Source: Corynebacterium tuberculostearicum
Lineage (GTDB): Bacteria > Actinomycetota > Actinomycetes > Mycobacteriales > Mycobacteriaceae
Assembly: GCF_030506365.1 (NCBI RefSeq)
Contig: NZ_CP073092.1
Coordinates: 310,001-374,000 of the forward strand
Direction: 5' to 3'
DNA length: 64,000 nucleotides
Both the position numbers and the translations under genes were made by a program. Position 1 is the first letter of the stretch. Each line of letters begins with the position of its first letter. This document shows positions 35,334-48,352 of this stretch, piece by piece. The notes under the pieces were generated by a model that saw only the letters and a program-made list of their open reading frames with translations, did not search any database and was not told where the DNA came from.

Positions 35334-35363
35334 TTGAACCTAGAACAAACCGCAGAGTATAAG
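35334..35363 (+). promoter_or_regulatory. Promoter of the MFS gene
   Basis: TTGAAC (35334-35339), 18-bp spacer, TATAAG (35358-35363). Transcription should start at about 35370, which makes the mRNA leaderless with GTG 35371 as first codon. Confidence 0.5.
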
Positions 35364-35370
35364 TGTGGAA

Positions 35371-36840
35371 GTGACTACTTCCGCAGCTAACCAGACCGAG
35401 TACCCCGCCGGCCAGGATCCCGCCCGCTGGCGGGTGCTTATCGTTTTGCTCACGGCGCTGTTCATGTCCCTGCTGAGCGTGTCCATCGTGAACGTAGCCC
35501 TGCCCTCGATTCAATCGGGCCTGGGAGCCTCTGAATCCGATGTGCAATGGGTGCTCTCCGGTTATGCACTCACCTTTGGTGTCATCCTTGTGGCGGCCGG
35601 CCGCGCGGGAGATCTCGTCGGCCGCGGCGGCATTTTTCTAGCGGGCATTGCCATCTATTCCCTCAGCGCCGCCGTGGCCGGCTTTGCCCCCAACGCGGAA
35701 GCACTCAACGCCGCCCGCTTTATCCAAGGCATAGGCGCTGGCCTACTCAATCCGCAGGGCGTGGGAATGATCCAGCAGTACTTCCGCGGTCCGGAGCGCG
35801 CCCGCGCCTTCGGCTACTTTGGCTCCACGGTGGGCATCGCTGTGGCTATCGGACCGGTACTGGGCGGCCTGCTCATTCGCCTCGGCGGCGCGGACCTAGG
35901 TTGGCGGCTGACCATGCTGGTCAATTTCCCCGTCGGCCTTATTGCCATCATCTTAGGATTGCTGTGGTTTCCGCGGCCGCTGTTTTCCCGCGTGCGCGAT
36001 GAAAATGGCAATAAACTGGGCATCTTCAAAGCCCTCGCCACCCTGGATCCCATCGGTGCGGTGATTCTCGGCGCTGCGGTGTGGGCCATCCTCTTCCCCT
36101 TCATGGAATCGTCCGCTTCCCCGGCCGTGTGGTGGCTCCTACTGCTGGGCGCCGTCCTCCTTGTGGGATGGGTGCTGTGGGAGCGCCGCCACAAGGCCAC
36201 CGGCCATCCGCCGATGGTGGATCTCACTATCTTCGCCACCCCGAGTTTTCGCAATGGCACCATCATCGCCACCTTGTGGTTTATGGGGATTACCAGCATT
36301 TGGGTGCTCGTGGCACTCTACTTCCAAAGTGGACTCGGACACTCCGCCCTGGCTGCCGGATCCGTAGGCATTCCGGCTGCCTTGTTGAGCTCCATATCTG
36401 CCACACTGGCCGGTCGATCCGTATCCGTCCACGGCCGCAAGGTGGTGGTACTGGGCATGCTCGTGACCATCTCCGGCCTCATTGCCACCATTGCGCTTAT
36501 CTGGGCCACCGAGCAGTGGGGAGCCAGCGAATGGTGGATGGTCCTTTCGCTGGCCCTTGTTGGCGGCGGCCAAGGCTCGGTCATCTCCCCCAACCAAACG
36601 CTCACCTTGGCGCATGTTCCACAGGCCTACGCCGGATCGTCCGGCGCCGTCCTCCAAACCGGCCAGCGCATCGGTACGGCCATTGGGCTTGCCGTTATTA
36701 CGGCCATCGTTTTTGCCACCTTGCACGGCACAAGCGCGGACTGGCCGCTGTCCATCATTGCCGGCTTCGGCGTCATCCTCGCCATGTGCCTCGCTTCCCT
36801 AGGATTCGCCATAGCGGATCAGCGCAGCTCCCAGGCCTAG
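35371..36840 (+). CDS. MFS exporter, DHA2 (EmrB/QacA) family
   Basis: About 489 residues with some 14 hydrophobic segments. Seen: SVSIVNVALPSIQSGL (motif D1 region), GRAGDLVGRGGIFLAG (motif A) and GSTVGIAVAIGPVLGGLL (motif C, antiporter type). Exports drugs or metabolites in exchange for protons; substrate unknown. GTG 35365 in the same frame is possible, but promoter spacing favours 35371. Convergent with gyrB. Confidence 0.88.
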   Translation: MTTSAANQTEYPAGQDPARWRVLIVLLTALFMSLLSVSIVNVALPSIQSGLGASESDVQWVLSGYALTFGVILVAAGRAGDLVGRGGIFLAGIAIYSLSAAVAGFAPNAEALNAARFIQGIGAGLLNPQGVGMIQQYFRGPERARAFGYFGSTVGIAVAIGPVLGGLLIRLGGADLGWRLTMLVNFPVGLIAIILGLLWFPRPLFSRVRDENGNKLGIFKALATLDPIGAVILGAAVWAILFPFMESSASPAVWWLLLLGAVLLVGWVLWERRHKATGHPPMVDLTIFATPSFRNGTIIATLWFMGITSIWVLVALYFQSGLGHSALAAGSVGIPAALLSSISATLAGRSVSVHGRKVVVLGMLVTISGLIATIALIWATEQWGASEWWMVLSLALVGGGQGSVISPNQTLTLAHVPQAYAGSSGAVLQTGQRIGTAIGLAVITAIVFATLHGTSADWPLSIIAGFGVILAMCLASLGFAIADQRSSQA

Positions 36841-36868
36841 GCCCGGCGCTTTCCGACGCCACAATTAA

Positions 36869-36898
36869 AGCCCACCGCGGTAATTCCACGGTGGGCTT
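36869..36898. terminator. Bidirectional terminator between MFS gene and gyrB
   Basis: AAGCCCACCGCGG and CCACGGTGGGCTT pair around TAATT; AA/TT tracts flank both sides. Confidence 0.75.
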
Positions 36899-36909
36899 CA
36901 TGCTGCGCT

Positions 36910-39000
<2,091 letters not shown>

Positions 39001-39136
39001 CTATAGCTAATTCTAAGACCTTGACTATTCTACACGGATACCCCCTACTGAAAGACACCCCACACCCGTGAGAGATAGGAATCTGGCGCGCTCTGAGGTT
39101 ATTTACATTGTGCAGGTCTGAGTAAACCTCAGCCTA

Positions 39137-39706
39137 TTAGCCGTAGGTATCTTGTGATCCTTGGGGTTTGACCCACTGCCGCCCCTCATAATTGCGCCTT
39201 TGTTTCGGCCCGTGAATCCGCAGTTCCACAATGACATCGGGGCCTAGGCGGTCAGAGATTTTCCGCAGGATCTGGCGCTGCAGGTAGCGCAGCTCCGTTG
39301 CCCACGTGGAGTTATCGCAGGATACATAGACAATCTTGTCTTTAATCCGCTGCGGCTGCGTATGCGCGGCAATGCGCTCGCCCACCAGATGCTCCCAATT
39401 GCCCATCACCCAGCCATTAGCCAGATCATGCTCCCACCCACGATTGACCACCTCGCGGTTAATTTGAGATCCCAGGCTCGGCACGGCCAGCGTGCGCCGC
39501 TTTTTCCTGCCATCCGGGCCAGTGGGTAAGCCCCGTTGATAGCCCATATACCCCTGCTTTTGCGCCTTCTCCAGCGAGGGCACCGGCATCTTAGGCACCG
39601 GACGGGTCAGCTTCGGCGGGTTCTTGGAGGTGGACCGAACCAGCTTGAAGTACTGGGTGACGGGATCAATGCGCTGCTTGCCGACGCCCCCTTGATCCTC
39701 ACTCAT
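39137..39706 (-). CDS. DciA/DUF721 family helicase-loader-like protein
   Basis: About 189 residues. The C-terminal KH-like DUF721 domain (about 95-178: [42 protein letters not shown]) follows a basic disordered N-terminus. In bacteria without DnaC/DnaI, DciA helps load DnaB. ATG 39706 overlaps the recF stop (ATGAGTGA); GTG 39715 is an alternative. Conserved recF-gyrB position. Confidence 0.88.
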   Translation of the reverse strand: MSEDQGGVGKQRIDPVTQYFKLVRSTSKNPPKLTRPVPKMPVPSLEKAQKQGYMGYQRGLPTGPDGRKKRRTLAVPSLGSQINREVVNRGWEHDLANGWVMGNWEHLVGERIAAHTQPQRIKDKIVYVSCDNSTWATELRYLQRQILRKISDRLGPDVIVELRIHGPKQRRNYEGRQWVKPQGSQDTYG

Positions 39707-40874
39707 TCCCTTCACCTTCCTCGGCGCTGAGCTTGGAAATGCGGCCGGTCTCGGTATCTTCTACGCTCACGCGGTAGCGCACGATGGGTTCCAAGTTTCC
39801 GGGCAGATCCTCATCCACGGCCGCGGTGATAAGCACCTGCTCGGCCTCGGCGGCCAAGTGGACCAGCTGCTTGCGGCGCTTGGCGTCGAGCTCGGCAAAG
39901 ACATCGTCCAAGATGAGCACCGGATCGGATCCTCCCTCCTGGCGCAAGAGGTTGAATTCCGCCAGGCGCAGCGCGATGGCATAAGACCACGTCTCACCGT
40001 GGCTGGCAAAGCCCTTGGCCGGTTGATCGCCCAGGTTGAGCACCAGATCATCGCGGTGCGGGCCCACCAGGGAAATGCCGCGTTCGATCTCGCGCTGCCG
40101 GGCGGCGGCCAACTCGGTGAGCAGCACGGCCTCTAGTACCTCGCGATCGGAGGTATCGATCGTGGACTTATACTCCACGTGCGCCGGCCGCGATTCTGGC
40201 GCCAGGCCGGAATAGGCGGCGGGGATGTGGTCCAACAGGGCGTCGACAAGCGCAAGGCGCGCAGCAATCACCTGGGCGCCGAGCCGGGCAAGCTGCGCAT
40301 CCCAGGTATCCAAGGTGGCCAATGCAGCGGCGCCATCGCTATCGGAATAGCCGCGGCGCAGGCTGCCGGAGGCCGATTTCAGCAGGGCATTGCGTTGCTT
40401 GAGCACCTTGTCATAGTCGGCCTTCACGCCCGCTAGGCGCGGAGTCCGCGAGGCAATGATGCTATCGAGGTAGGCGCGGCGCCCGGCCGGCTCCCCGCGC
40501 ACCAGGGCCAAGTCCTCCGGGGAAAAGAGCACAGTTTTTACCACACCCAGCAACTCACGAGGACTGCGCAGGCGGGTGCGATTAATCTGCGCCTGGTTGG
40601 CCGCGTGGGGCTTAATCAGCAAATGGGTAGTAAGCTCGCGGCCTTGGTTCACCGCGGTAATGGATACCCGCGCGCTGTCCGCGCCCTGGCGCACCAGCGG
40701 TGCATCGTGTGAAACGCGGTGGGAAGAAAGGTGGGCGGTATAGCCAATGGCCTCGACGATATTGGTCTTGCCAAAGCCGTTGCGCCCGACAAAAAGGGTG
40801 ATCCCCGGCCCTAGCTGCACATTAAGTTCGGGCCACGAGCGAAAATCCCGAACATCGAGATCCCTGACGTACAT
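39699..40874 (-). CDS. recF: DNA replication and repair protein RecF
   Basis: 391 residues: Walker [10 protein letters not shown] near residue 30, signature and Walker [16 protein letters not shown]-like ATPase that helps RecA loading at gaps. Its ATG shares one base with the dnaN stop (TAATG), so they are coupled. Confidence 0.95.
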   Translation of the reverse strand: MYVRDLDVRDFRSWPELNVQLGPGITLFVGRNGFGKTNIVEAIGYTAHLSSHRVSHDAPLVRQGADSARVSITAVNQGRELTTHLLIKPHAANQAQINRTRLRSPRELLGVVKTVLFSPEDLALVRGEPAGRRAYLDSIIASRTPRLAGVKADYDKVLKQRNALLKSASGSLRRGYSDSDGAAALATLDTWDAQLARLGAQVIAARLALVDALLDHIPAAYSGLAPESRPAHVEYKSTIDTSDREVLEAVLLTELAAARQREIERGISLVGPHRDDLVLNLGDQPAKGFASHGETWSYAIALRLAEFNLLRQEGGSDPVLILDDVFAELDAKRRKQLVHLAAEAEQVLITAAVDEDLPGNLEPIVRYRVSVEDTETGRISKLSAEEGEGNE

Positions 40875-42055
40875 TAGCCCGGCAGGCGAACCGGCATGAG
40901 CAGGTAGGTGAAGTTGGTCTCCGGCGTGGGGAAGTTGCCATCTTCATCGGCCTCAGGCAGCTCTTCCGGTTCTGGGATCATGATGGCTGGGCGCGAAGGC
41001 TCGGTAAAGCCGAAGACCACGCGGTCGGTATTGATGACGCCCAAGCCATCCTTGAGGTAGCCCGGATTGAAGGCGATGAGGAATTCATCGCGGCCATGGA
41101 ATGCACACGGCAGGGTCTCGGTGGCGTTACCGGCATCCGCGCCGGCGGAAAGGGTCACCTGGCCATCGGCGAATTCCATCCGAATCTGCGCGTTGCGATC
41201 CGTCAGCAAAGAAACGCGGCGGATTGCTTCTTGCAGCGGGGCGACCTCAATGGAGGCAATATTGGTGTGATTCTTCGGCAGCAGCGGCTGCACATTAGGG
41301 AAGTCCGCATCCAGCATGCGCGTGGTGGTCTCGCGATTATCCGCGTGCAGGCCAAAGAGGCCATCGGCACCAATATTGTCATCGGTGCCCACAGCGATTT
41401 CCACTGGGATATTCAGGTGCGGATCCAAGGAACGACCGGTTTCCTGCAGGGTCTTCGCAGGCACCAAGAGCTTGGCTTCTACATCCGGCGACTTCGGCTC
41501 CCATTCCAAGGTGCGCATTGCCAGGCGGAAGCGGTCCGTTGCCGTCATCTCAATGTCCTTGCCACGGATATCCATGTGCACACCGGTGAGCATGGGCAGG
41601 GTGTCATCCTTGCCGGCCGCGGCGGCGACCTGGTGGATGGCCTCGACGAATAGCTGCGGCTGGATGGTGCCGGTAACCTCCGGTAGGACCGGAAGCTGCG
41701 GGTAATCATCCAGAGGGATCAGTGGCAGTTCAAAGCGGGAAGAACCACAGGTAACCAGGGCCTTGGAATCTACCTGGGAGATCTCCACTTCCTTGTTGGG
41801 AAGGGAAGCGACGATGTCAGAGAGGAGCTTGCCGGCTACCGCGATCTGTCCGGGTTCATCCACCATGCCGGCGATACGGACGCGGGTGGATACCTCGTAA
41901 TCGAAGCCAGTGAACTCAAGACCATTGTCATCCGCGGTGATCAGCATCGCGCGGAGCACGGGCTGGGTGACCTTGGACGGCAGGCTGCGAGCAACCCACG
42001 CTACGGCGTTGGCAAGGTCATCTTTGGCAACGCGAAATGACACGGCTTCATCCAT
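40874..42055 (-). CDS. dnaN: DNA polymerase III sliding clamp (beta subunit)
   Basis: 393 residues, three clamp-like domains, ending in the [10 protein letters not shown] tail typical of beta clamps. Tethers polymerase to DNA. Lies between oriC and recF in canonical order. Confidence 0.96.
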   Translation of the reverse strand: MDEAVSFRVAKDDLANAVAWVARSLPSKVTQPVLRAMLITADDNGLEFTGFDYEVSTRVRIAGMVDEPGQIAVAGKLLSDIVASLPNKEVEISQVDSKALVTCGSSRFELPLIPLDDYPQLPVLPEVTGTIQPQLFVEAIHQVAAAAGKDDTLPMLTGVHMDIRGKDIEMTATDRFRLAMRTLEWEPKSPDVEAKLLVPAKTLQETGRSLDPHLNIPVEIAVGTDDNIGADGLFGLHADNRETTTRMLDADFPNVQPLLPKNHTNIASIEVAPLQEAIRRVSLLTDRNAQIRMEFADGQVTLSAGADAGNATETLPCAFHGRDEFLIAFNPGYLKDGLGVINTDRVVFGFTEPSRPAIMIPEPEELPEADEDGNFPTPETNFTYLLMPVRLPG

Positions 42056-42786
42056 GGTGCGAAGAGCTCCTCTGGGGCAAGTAGGAAATTTGTTACTTAC
42101 AAAAGACTGGCTTCCAACTTACCGCATCGGGCGGGGTGCGCCACAACGTGTAATTCCATCTCTGCCCGTTCGATCCGCGCCTGGCCGGAGGCAGGCCGGG
42201 CCGAACTCCACACACCCTCTTTCTTCTATACAGATCAGAGAAATAATTTAGTAGTAGTAATAAGCGCTGTGGGATCTGTGGGTAACCAGGTAAATGACAA
42301 GTTCAGGACATAGATCTGGGGTGTGCCAATTCTTGTGATCTTGCTGTGATCAATCGGGGCGAAATGTGGACAACTAACGGGATCACCGTTTTATCCACAG
42401 GTTTTGTCATTTGATCACCGATCTACACACAGCACTGATCACAGGGTGGTTCTCCCAGCATAGGGCCTGTGGAATTTAAAACTGTGAGTAAGATCTACGA
42501 ATTACAAAGATGAAATTACACAAGTGTGAATAACGCTGTGGATAACTCTTTTCGCAGTTAAGAGAGTACTTTTCGCGAACCTTCTGGGTTCTTTGTGGAA
42601 TTACAAGAGTGTGTAGGCGGCTGGCGGACGGTTGTGTTCCAGGTTTCGGTCTCTCGGCTAAGGATCTCGGATCTTGTAGGTTGGTTCCACCTTTAAGTAG
42701 CGCGAGCAGAATGCGGGAACTGACAAAGGGCAGACAAAAGCGCCCTCCTTTATATAAGGAAGGCGCTGCAGCAGTGGTGGAGAGAT
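42056..42786. other. Origin of replication (oriC), dnaN-dnaA interval
   Basis: A 731-bp gene-free stretch with DnaA boxes: TGTGGGATC and TGTGGGTAA in tandem (42268-42285), TGTGGACAA (42365-42373), TTATCCACA (42391-42399), TGTGAATAA (42525-42533) and TGTGGATAA (42537-42545). An AT-rich part (42236-42263) contains TAG-TAG-TAG-TAA-TAA next to the tandem boxes, a possible unwinding element. dnaA-dnaN context makes this the chromosomal origin. Confidence 0.88.
42739..42766 (-). terminator. Terminator after dnaA
   Basis: AGCGCCCTCCTT and AAGGAAGGCGCT pair around TATAT (one mismatch); TTTTGTC follows on the minus strand. Confidence 0.82.
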
Positions 42787-44424
42787 TTAGGCGCGACCGC
42801 GATTTTTAATGCGCTGGGTAAGTGCCTGGATCTCGTCGTAAGTATTGCGCTTTTCAGTCATCTCTTTGCGAATCTTGCGATCCGCATAAATGACGGTGGT
42901 GTGGTCCTTGCCGCCGAACTGTTCACCAATCTTGGGAAGGGATAGCTCGGTCAGTTCGCGGCACAGATACATAGCCAACTGGCGCGCATGCGCCACCGCA
43001 CGCTTTTTGCCAGCACCGCGCAGAGTTTCTACATCAATATCGAAGAATTCTGCCGTGACCTCCATGATCGAGGTAGCGGTGATCTGCCGGTCAGCGGAAT
43101 CTGGGGCCAAATCACGCAGCGCGATTTCCGCCATCTCTACGTTGATGGGCTCATTGACCAAGGAAGAATAGGCCGAAACGCGGATGAGTGCGCCCTCGAG
43201 CTCGCGAATAGATGACTCAAAACGAGAGGCAATGAGCTCAAGCACGGAGCGATCTACTTCGGTGCCGTCATTGGCCGCCTTCTTCATCAAAATCGCGATA
43301 CGCGTTTCTAGATCTGGCGGCTGAATATCGGTGATAAGACCGCCTTCAAAGCGGGTGCGGAGGCGATCCTCCAGCGTAGTTAGCTGCTTCGGTGGGCGGT
43401 CCGAAGACAAAATGATCTGCTTATTGGCTTGGTGCAGCGCATTGAAAGTATGGAAGAACTCTTCCTGGGTGGATTCTTTGCCTTCCAAGAACTGGATGTC
43501 ATCGACCATCAAAATGTCGAGATTGCGGTAGCGCCGCTTGAATGATTCCTGACGGTCATCGCGCAGGGAATTAATATAGTCATTCGTGAATTCTTCCGAA
43601 GACACATACTTCACGCGCAGACCCGGATGCAGTACCTGGGCGTAATTGCCGGCGGCATGCAAAAGGTGCGTTTTACCCAGACCAGAGCCACCCCAGATAA
43701 ATAGTGGGTTGTACGCACGGGCGGGATTCTCGGCCACAGCCACGGCGGCACCATTGGCAAAACGATTCGAAGAACCGATCACGAAGCTATCGAAGGTGTG
43801 CTTTGGATTGAGGGAAGTTTCACGGTTGGGATCGTGCGCCGGGGCCTCGCGCGGGATGCGGGCAGAATTGGTGGCAGCACCAGAGAAATTTCCCGCGGAT
43901 TCTGCCTGCTGTTGGTTATAGTGCTGGGCCAGCTCATCCAAGCTTGCAGGGGCGTGACTCGACTGCCAATTGTTCTGGGAAGGGGCCTGCTGTGCAGCGG
44001 CATCCGTTTGCTGCGGGCGCGGAATGTAGTTCTGGGTAGATTCCGTGTTCTGCGGCGGTTGCGCTTGCGGCGGTTGCTGTTGTTGAGGGGGAGTTGCCTG
44101 TTGTGCAGGGTCCGCAGCCGGTGGCTGTGGCTCTTGCGGAGTGGCAAGGGTAACCGCAAAGGAACACGGCCGGCCTAGGTGGCGGGTTAGTGCCTTGGCA
44201 ATGTGCTCGCCCAACTCATTTTCGACCACATTTTTGGCATCTAGGTTCTCTGCGGCAACGAGGGTGTAGCCCTCAACCATCATGATGGGACGAACCAGTT
44301 GGAGGTAAAGGCGCTGCGAGTGCGAAAAACTGGGGACCTCGGAATTGGGTTGCTCGGATTGTGCGAGCAGGTCATCAACGACCGCGCGCCAAACGGCATG
44401 CAGGTTCGCTTGTGGGTCAGTCAC
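42787..44424 (-). CDS. dnaA: Chromosomal replication initiator DnaA
   Basis: 545 residues: N-terminal DnaB/DiaA-contact domain, a long Gln/Pro-rich linker (about 95-200), AAA+ domain with Walker [11 protein letters not shown] (about 245), [20 protein letters not shown], and C-terminal HTH with the DnaA-box signature [15 protein letters not shown]. Start is GTG 44424. DnaA boxes lie on both sides, so oriC and autoregulation are combined here. Confidence 0.97.
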   Translation of the reverse strand: MTDPQANLHAVWRAVVDDLLAQSEQPNSEVPSFSHSQRLYLQLVRPIMMVEGYTLVAAENLDAKNVVENELGEHIAKALTRHLGRPCSFAVTLATPQEPQPPAADPAQQATPPQQQQPPQAQPPQNTESTQNYIPRPQQTDAAAQQAPSQNNWQSSHAPASLDELAQHYNQQQAESAGNFSGAATNSARIPREAPAHDPNRETSLNPKHTFDSFVIGSSNRFANGAAVAVAENPARAYNPLFIWGGSGLGKTHLLHAAGNYAQVLHPGLRVKYVSSEEFTNDYINSLRDDRQESFKRRYRNLDILMVDDIQFLEGKESTQEEFFHTFNALHQANKQIILSSDRPPKQLTTLEDRLRTRFEGGLITDIQPPDLETRIAILMKKAANDGTEVDRSVLELIASRFESSIRELEGALIRVSAYSSLVNEPINVEMAEIALRDLAPDSADRQITATSIMEVTAEFFDIDVETLRGAGKKRAVAHARQLAMYLCRELTELSLPKIGEQFGGKDHTTVIYADRKIRKEMTEKRNTYDEIQALTQRIKNRGRA

Positions 44425-44760
44425 AACAGGCTACCTTTGTGGAATTTAGTCGGGGACGGGTGGACATTGAATAACAATTTTCACCGCGGATTCCACTGTG
44501 GTTTTCACATCGGTTTTTATCGAGTCACCTCGATCTCCACAGAGTTATCCACAGGTGTGGATGAAATAGTTATTCACAGCTTAGTTCATGACTGTGGATA
44601 ACTCTTCATTGGCCAGTTTATGGCCCTACGCTGCGGAAACTGCAAAAGTCTCAAGCGTTGATTTAGAGTTATCCACATGACCGGTTGGGCTGTGGAATTT
44701 GATTCTTCTGTTCTACCGCCGAAACGGCGGGTGTGTCTAGCGAGAAAAATTCACCACCCG
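44425..44760. promoter_or_regulatory. dnaA upstream DnaA-box cluster (second half of oriC)
   Basis: Boxes: TTATCCACA (44545-44553), TGTGGATGA (44556-44564), TTATTCACA (44570-44578), TGTGGATAA (44593-44601), TTATCCACA (44669-44677). Likely both part of the origin and the site where DnaA represses its own gene. Confidence 0.8.
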
Positions 44761-45094
44761 GGTGTGGGTTGGGGTGGGTCTTACTGTGCGACGGATTAGG
44801 TGCAGTAAGAGCACAGAATCTGGCCCTCTAGCTGCAGGAAAAAACATTTATGTAATTTCGGGTGTACCCGGGTGTCGATTTGTTCCCAGCGGCAGAAATC
44901 ACGTAATCTGACATGGTCTATTGCAACAAAGAGTTGCGCGTGAAAGTGACTGCGTCACCTCGCACCGGCTGGGCCCGTCGGCTCGCCGTGCACCGGAGAG
45001 ACTGTGATGCGTCAGGTTCATGGAATCTATTCATCAGTGGGCGTGCCGCTGCATCGCGGTGGTGTGCCTACGCACAACTTCAAGGAGAATTAAC
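44761..45094 (+). promoter_or_regulatory. rpmH leader and promoter region
   Basis: No gene seen. A candidate promoter is TTGTTC (44880-44885), 18 bp, TAATCT (44904-44909). This leaves a leader of about 180 nt before rpmH; AAGGAG at 45082-45087 sets its start. Confidence 0.4.
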
Positions 45095-45238
45095 GTGGCA
45101 AAGGGTAAGCGCACGTTCCAGCCGAACAACCGTCGTCGTGCTCGTAAGCACGGCTTCCGCACCCGCATGAGCACCCGTGCAGGTCGCGCCATTGTTGCAG
45201 CTCGTCGCAAGAAGGGCCGCGCAAAGCTGACTGCATAA
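45095..45238 (+). CDS. rpmH: 50S ribosomal protein L34
   Basis: 47 residues, GTG start, sequence [19 protein letters not shown] and [17 protein letters not shown], the full L34 pattern. AAGGAG lies 7 nt upstream. First gene of rpmH-rnpA-yidD-yidC-rsmG. Confidence 0.96.
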   Translation: MAKGKRTFQPNNRRRARKHGFRTRMSTRAGRAIVAARRKKGRAKLTA

Positions 45239-45241
45239 GTT

Positions 45242-45604
45242 ATGCTTCCAGCCCAGCACAAGCTCACGTCGCCGACGCAATTTCGGCGCACGATGAAGGG
45301 CAGTCGCCGGGCGGGCACTCGTACGGTCGTCGTGCACGCGCGCGACAACGCAGGTACGGACAAGGCAGCCGATATCGCCGCCACCGGGCCGCGATTTGGG
45401 CTGATTGTTTCTAAAGCCGTCGGGAATGCAGTGGTTCGCCACCGCACCTCCCGGCGGCTTCGCCATGTGTGCATGACATTCATTCCCAAGCTGCCCGCCA
45501 GCGTGGACGTAGTCATCCGTGCCTTGCCCGCCAGCGCCACTGCTAGCAGTGAGCAATTAGAAAAAGATCTTGCCAAAGCACTGCGCAAGCAATGGGATAT
45601 CTAA
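45242..45604 (+). CDS. rnpA: Ribonuclease P protein component
   Basis: 120 residues with the RNR motif region [15 protein letters not shown]. Binds RNase P RNA to process tRNA 5' ends. Begins 3 bp after rpmH and overlaps yidD by 13 bp. Confidence 0.93.
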   Translation: MLPAQHKLTSPTQFRRTMKGSRRAGTRTVVVHARDNAGTDKAADIAATGPRFGLIVSKAVGNAVVRHRTSRRLRHVCMTFIPKLPASVDVVIRALPASATASSEQLEKDLAKALRKQWDI

Positions 45605-45867
45605 ATTCCCGCGGGGAGGAAATTCCCCCAGCCAGAGGATTGGCCAAACCAATGGTCAAAGTGGTTCGTTTCTACCAAAAACACGTCTCTGGCCTTAAGA
45701 TGGTATCGACCTGTCGGTTCGAGCCGACATGCAGTGCTTATGCCCTAGAGGCGCTTTCTCAACACGGCGCAATCAAGGGTACGGCGATGGCAATAGCCAG
45801 GGTCTGCAAATGCGGCCCCTGGCATCCGGGCGGATTCGATCCGGTCCCGGGTACCAACAACAATTGA
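45592..45867 (+). CDS. yidD: Membrane protein insertion efficiency factor YidD
   Basis: 91 residues with [15 protein letters not shown] and [13 protein letters not shown], the signature of the family. Peripheral membrane protein assisting YidC. Overlaps rnpA. Confidence 0.94.
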   Translation: MGYLNSRGEEIPPARGLAKPMVKVVRFYQKHVSGLKMVSTCRFEPTCSAYALEALSQHGAIKGTAMAIARVCKCGPWHPGGFDPVPGTNNN

Positions 45868-45880
45868 GGATTAAACACTC

Positions 45881-46858
45881 GTGCTTAATATCATTTACTG
45901 GCCAATTTCGGCCGTTTTGTGGTTCTGGCACTGGCTGCTGTCCCTCGTAATGGACCCCGCCTGGGGCATTACCTGGATTCTGGCCATTGTGCTGCTGACC
46001 TGGACGCTTAAGGCACTCATGGTCAAGCCGACCATTAGCCAGATTCGTTCCTCGCGCAAGATGCAGGAAATCCAGCCTAAGGTGCAGGAAATCCGCGCGA
46101 AGTACGGCAATGACCAAACCAAGGCCGCGCAGGAAATGCAGAAGGTCTACAAGGAGTCCGGCGTTCGTCCGATGGCCGGCTGCCTGCCGGTCTTCGTGCA
46201 GATTCCAATGTTCGTTGGTTTGTTCCACGTGCTGCGCTCCTTCGACCGCACCGTTGCGGTAGCCGGTGGCATCGGCCACCCCAGTGGCGACCCAATGTCC
46301 ATTGAGGATAACGCCAATACCGCGAACTACATCTTCAAGCCGGACCTAGTCCAGCAGTTCTTGGATGCCAAGATCTTTGATGTTCCGCTGGTGACCAACC
46401 TGCGCTTGAACTCGCCGATTGTGGAGGGCGTAACCACCACCCAGGCAGCCGTCATCATCGTTCCGATGATCGCCATCATTGCGGTTATGACACACTTCAA
46501 CGCCCGCATGAGCCTGAACCGCCAGGAAAAGCGCCGTGCTGCTGGCAAGACCCAAGCACCGCAGGGTCAAAATGCGGAAATGATGCAGCAGCAAATGGCC
46601 ATGATGTCCAAGATGATGCTGTGGGTCATGCCGGCCATGCTGGTCTTCTCCGGCTCCATCTGGCCGATTGGCTTGCTGTTCTACATGATGGCCAATACGG
46701 TCTGGACCTTCTTCCAAACCCGCATCGTCTATGCCAAGATGGACCGCGAGGAAGAAGAAGAGGAAGCCGCTAAGGTAGAGGCCAAGCGCACTTCCGCGCC
46801 TAAGCCGGGTGCCCGCAAGAAGGACAACCGCACCAAGAAACAGCGCAAAAACAAATAA
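45881..46858 (+). CDS. yidC: Membrane protein insertase YidC
   Basis: 325 residues, GTG start. Five core spans; [18 protein letters not shown], then the cytoplasmic coiled-coil loop ([21 protein letters not shown]), [19 protein letters not shown], and a very basic tail ([13 protein letters not shown]) that can contact the ribosome. Inserts membrane proteins with or without Sec. Confidence 0.95.
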   Translation: MLNIIYWPISAVLWFWHWLLSLVMDPAWGITWILAIVLLTWTLKALMVKPTISQIRSSRKMQEIQPKVQEIRAKYGNDQTKAAQEMQKVYKESGVRPMAGCLPVFVQIPMFVGLFHVLRSFDRTVAVAGGIGHPSGDPMSIEDNANTANYIFKPDLVQQFLDAKIFDVPLVTNLRLNSPIVEGVTTTQAAVIIVPMIAIIAVMTHFNARMSLNRQEKRRAAGKTQAPQGQNAEMMQQQMAMMSKMMLWVMPAMLVFSGSIWPIGLLFYMMANTVWTFFQTRIVYAKMDREEEEEEAAKVEAKRTSAPKPGARKKDNRTKKQRKNK

Positions 46859-46878
46859 ACACGGAGGAGAACCCCATC

Positions 46879-47487
46879 GTGTCCGAGATGGACCCGTCAG
46901 TAGTATTCGGCTCCCGCTTGCCCCTCGCGCAGGCTTACCATGATTCGCTCGCTACAGACGGGTCCACTCGTGGTTTTATAGGCCCCCGCGAGGTGCCACG
47001 CTTGTGGGACAGGCACATTATTAACTGCGCCGTCGTCAAGCAGGCAATCCCGGAGGGTGCCACGGTTATCGACGTCGGCTCGGGTGCCGGGCTGCCCGGC
47101 ATTCCCCTGGCCATTGCGCGCCCAGACCTGCAAATCACCCTGATCGAGCCGCTGCTCAAGCGCTATAACTACCTCAACGAGGTGGTAGAAGAGCTGGGCC
47201 TAGACAACGTGACGGTCCTGCGTGGCCGTGCCGAAGAGGGACCGATTAAAAAGGCCGTGGCGGGAGCAGACGTGGTCACCTCCCGCGCCGTCGCGCCCCT
47301 GGGCAAGCTGGCGAAGTGGTCGCTGCCGCTCGTGCGCAAGGGTGGCGAGATGATCGCGCTGAAGGGTTCTTCGGTACACGAGGAACTGGAACGCGATGCC
47401 GCCGACATTAAGAAGGCCGGCGGTGGAAAGGCCGAGGTCAGCACCATCGAGGGAACCACGATCATTCGTGTCCCGCGCGTGAACTAA
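46879..47487 (+). CDS. rsmG: 16S rRNA (guanine-N7) methyltransferase RsmG
   Basis: 202 residues, SAM motif [15 protein letters not shown] and [16 protein letters not shown]. Methylates G527 (E. coli numbering) of 16S rRNA; loss gives low-level streptomycin resistance in other bacteria. GTG start after GGAGGAGAA. Confidence 0.94.
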   Translation: MSEMDPSVVFGSRLPLAQAYHDSLATDGSTRGFIGPREVPRLWDRHIINCAVVKQAIPEGATVIDVGSGAGLPGIPLAIARPDLQITLIEPLLKRYNYLNEVVEELGLDNVTVLRGRAEEGPIKKAVAGADVVTSRAVAPLGKLAKWSLPLVRKGGEMIALKGSSVHEELERDAADIKKAGGGKAEVSTIEGTTIIRVPRVN

Positions 47488-47497
47488 AGTAGACGGC

Positions 47498-48346
47498 ATG
47501 ACTAATCCGCGCCTTATCACCATTGCTAACCAGAAAGGCGGCGTAGGCAAAACCACCTCCGCCGCCAACTTGGCCGCAGCGCTAGCCACAGAGGGCAAAA
47601 AAGTGCTGGTGATCGATCTTGACCCGCAGGGAAACGCCTCCACGGCCATGGGCGCGGAACATAATTCCGGCACCGATTCCAGCTATGAGGTGCTCCTAGG
47701 AGACTGCACCGCCGAGAAGGCCATGCAGCCCTCCTCGCACAACGAGAACCTCTTCTGCATCCCCGCCACCATTGATCTGGCTGGCGCAGAGATTGAAATG
47801 GTCTCCTTGGTACGCCGTGAATTTCGGCTGTACGACGCCCTACATAATGGCTTCCTTGAAGAGCACGGCTTCGAATATGTCTTCATTGATTGCCCGCCAT
47901 CGCTGGGCTTGCTCACCATCAACGCCATGACGTGCGCTGAAGAGGTCATCATCCCGATTCAATGCGAATACTACGCCCTGGAGGGCGTGGGCCAGCTGCT
48001 GGGCAATATCTCCATGATTCGCGAGCACCTCAACGAGGATCTGCATATTTCCGCCGTGCTGCTGACCATGTATGACGCCCGCACGCGCTTGGCCGAGGAC
48101 GTGGCAGATAACGTCCGCGAACAGTTCGGAGCCGTGGTGCTGGCCAATGTTATCCCGCGCTCCGTGCGCGTTTCCGAGGCACCGGGGTACGGTACTACGG
48201 TTATTGATTACGCTCCCTCGTCCACCGGGGCCCGCGCGTACCTTGCGGCGGCGCGTGAGCTTAACCGGCGTGGCGATTACCGCCCGCACCCGACCACTGG
48301 GGCGATTGGCGTGAGCCCAGAGATTTACGCGGAATTGGAAGGATAG
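47498..48346 (+). CDS. parA: Chromosome partitioning ATPase ParA
   Basis: 282 residues, deviant Walker A KGGVGKTTSAANLA, Walker A' and B (LVIDLDPQGNASTAMG; VFIDCPPSLGLLT). Moves ParB-parS complexes. The next gene is parB, 6 bp later. Confidence 0.95.
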   Translation: MTNPRLITIANQKGGVGKTTSAANLAAALATEGKKVLVIDLDPQGNASTAMGAEHNSGTDSSYEVLLGDCTAEKAMQPSSHNENLFCIPATIDLAGAEIEMVSLVRREFRLYDALHNGFLEEHGFEYVFIDCPPSLGLLTINAMTCAEEVIIPIQCEYYALEGVGQLLGNISMIREHLNEDLHISAVLLTMYDARTRLAEDVADNVREQFGAVVLANVIPRSVRVSEAPGYGTTVIDYAPSSTGARAYLAAARELNRRGDYRPHPTTGAIGVSPEIYAELEG

Positions 48347-48352
48347 GAACTC

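Noticed and set aside
44857..44873. GGGTGTACCCGGGTG near rpmH resembling the MFS/TetR element end
   Set aside because: Only the central GGGTGTACCC is shared, and there is no partner repeat or cargo.
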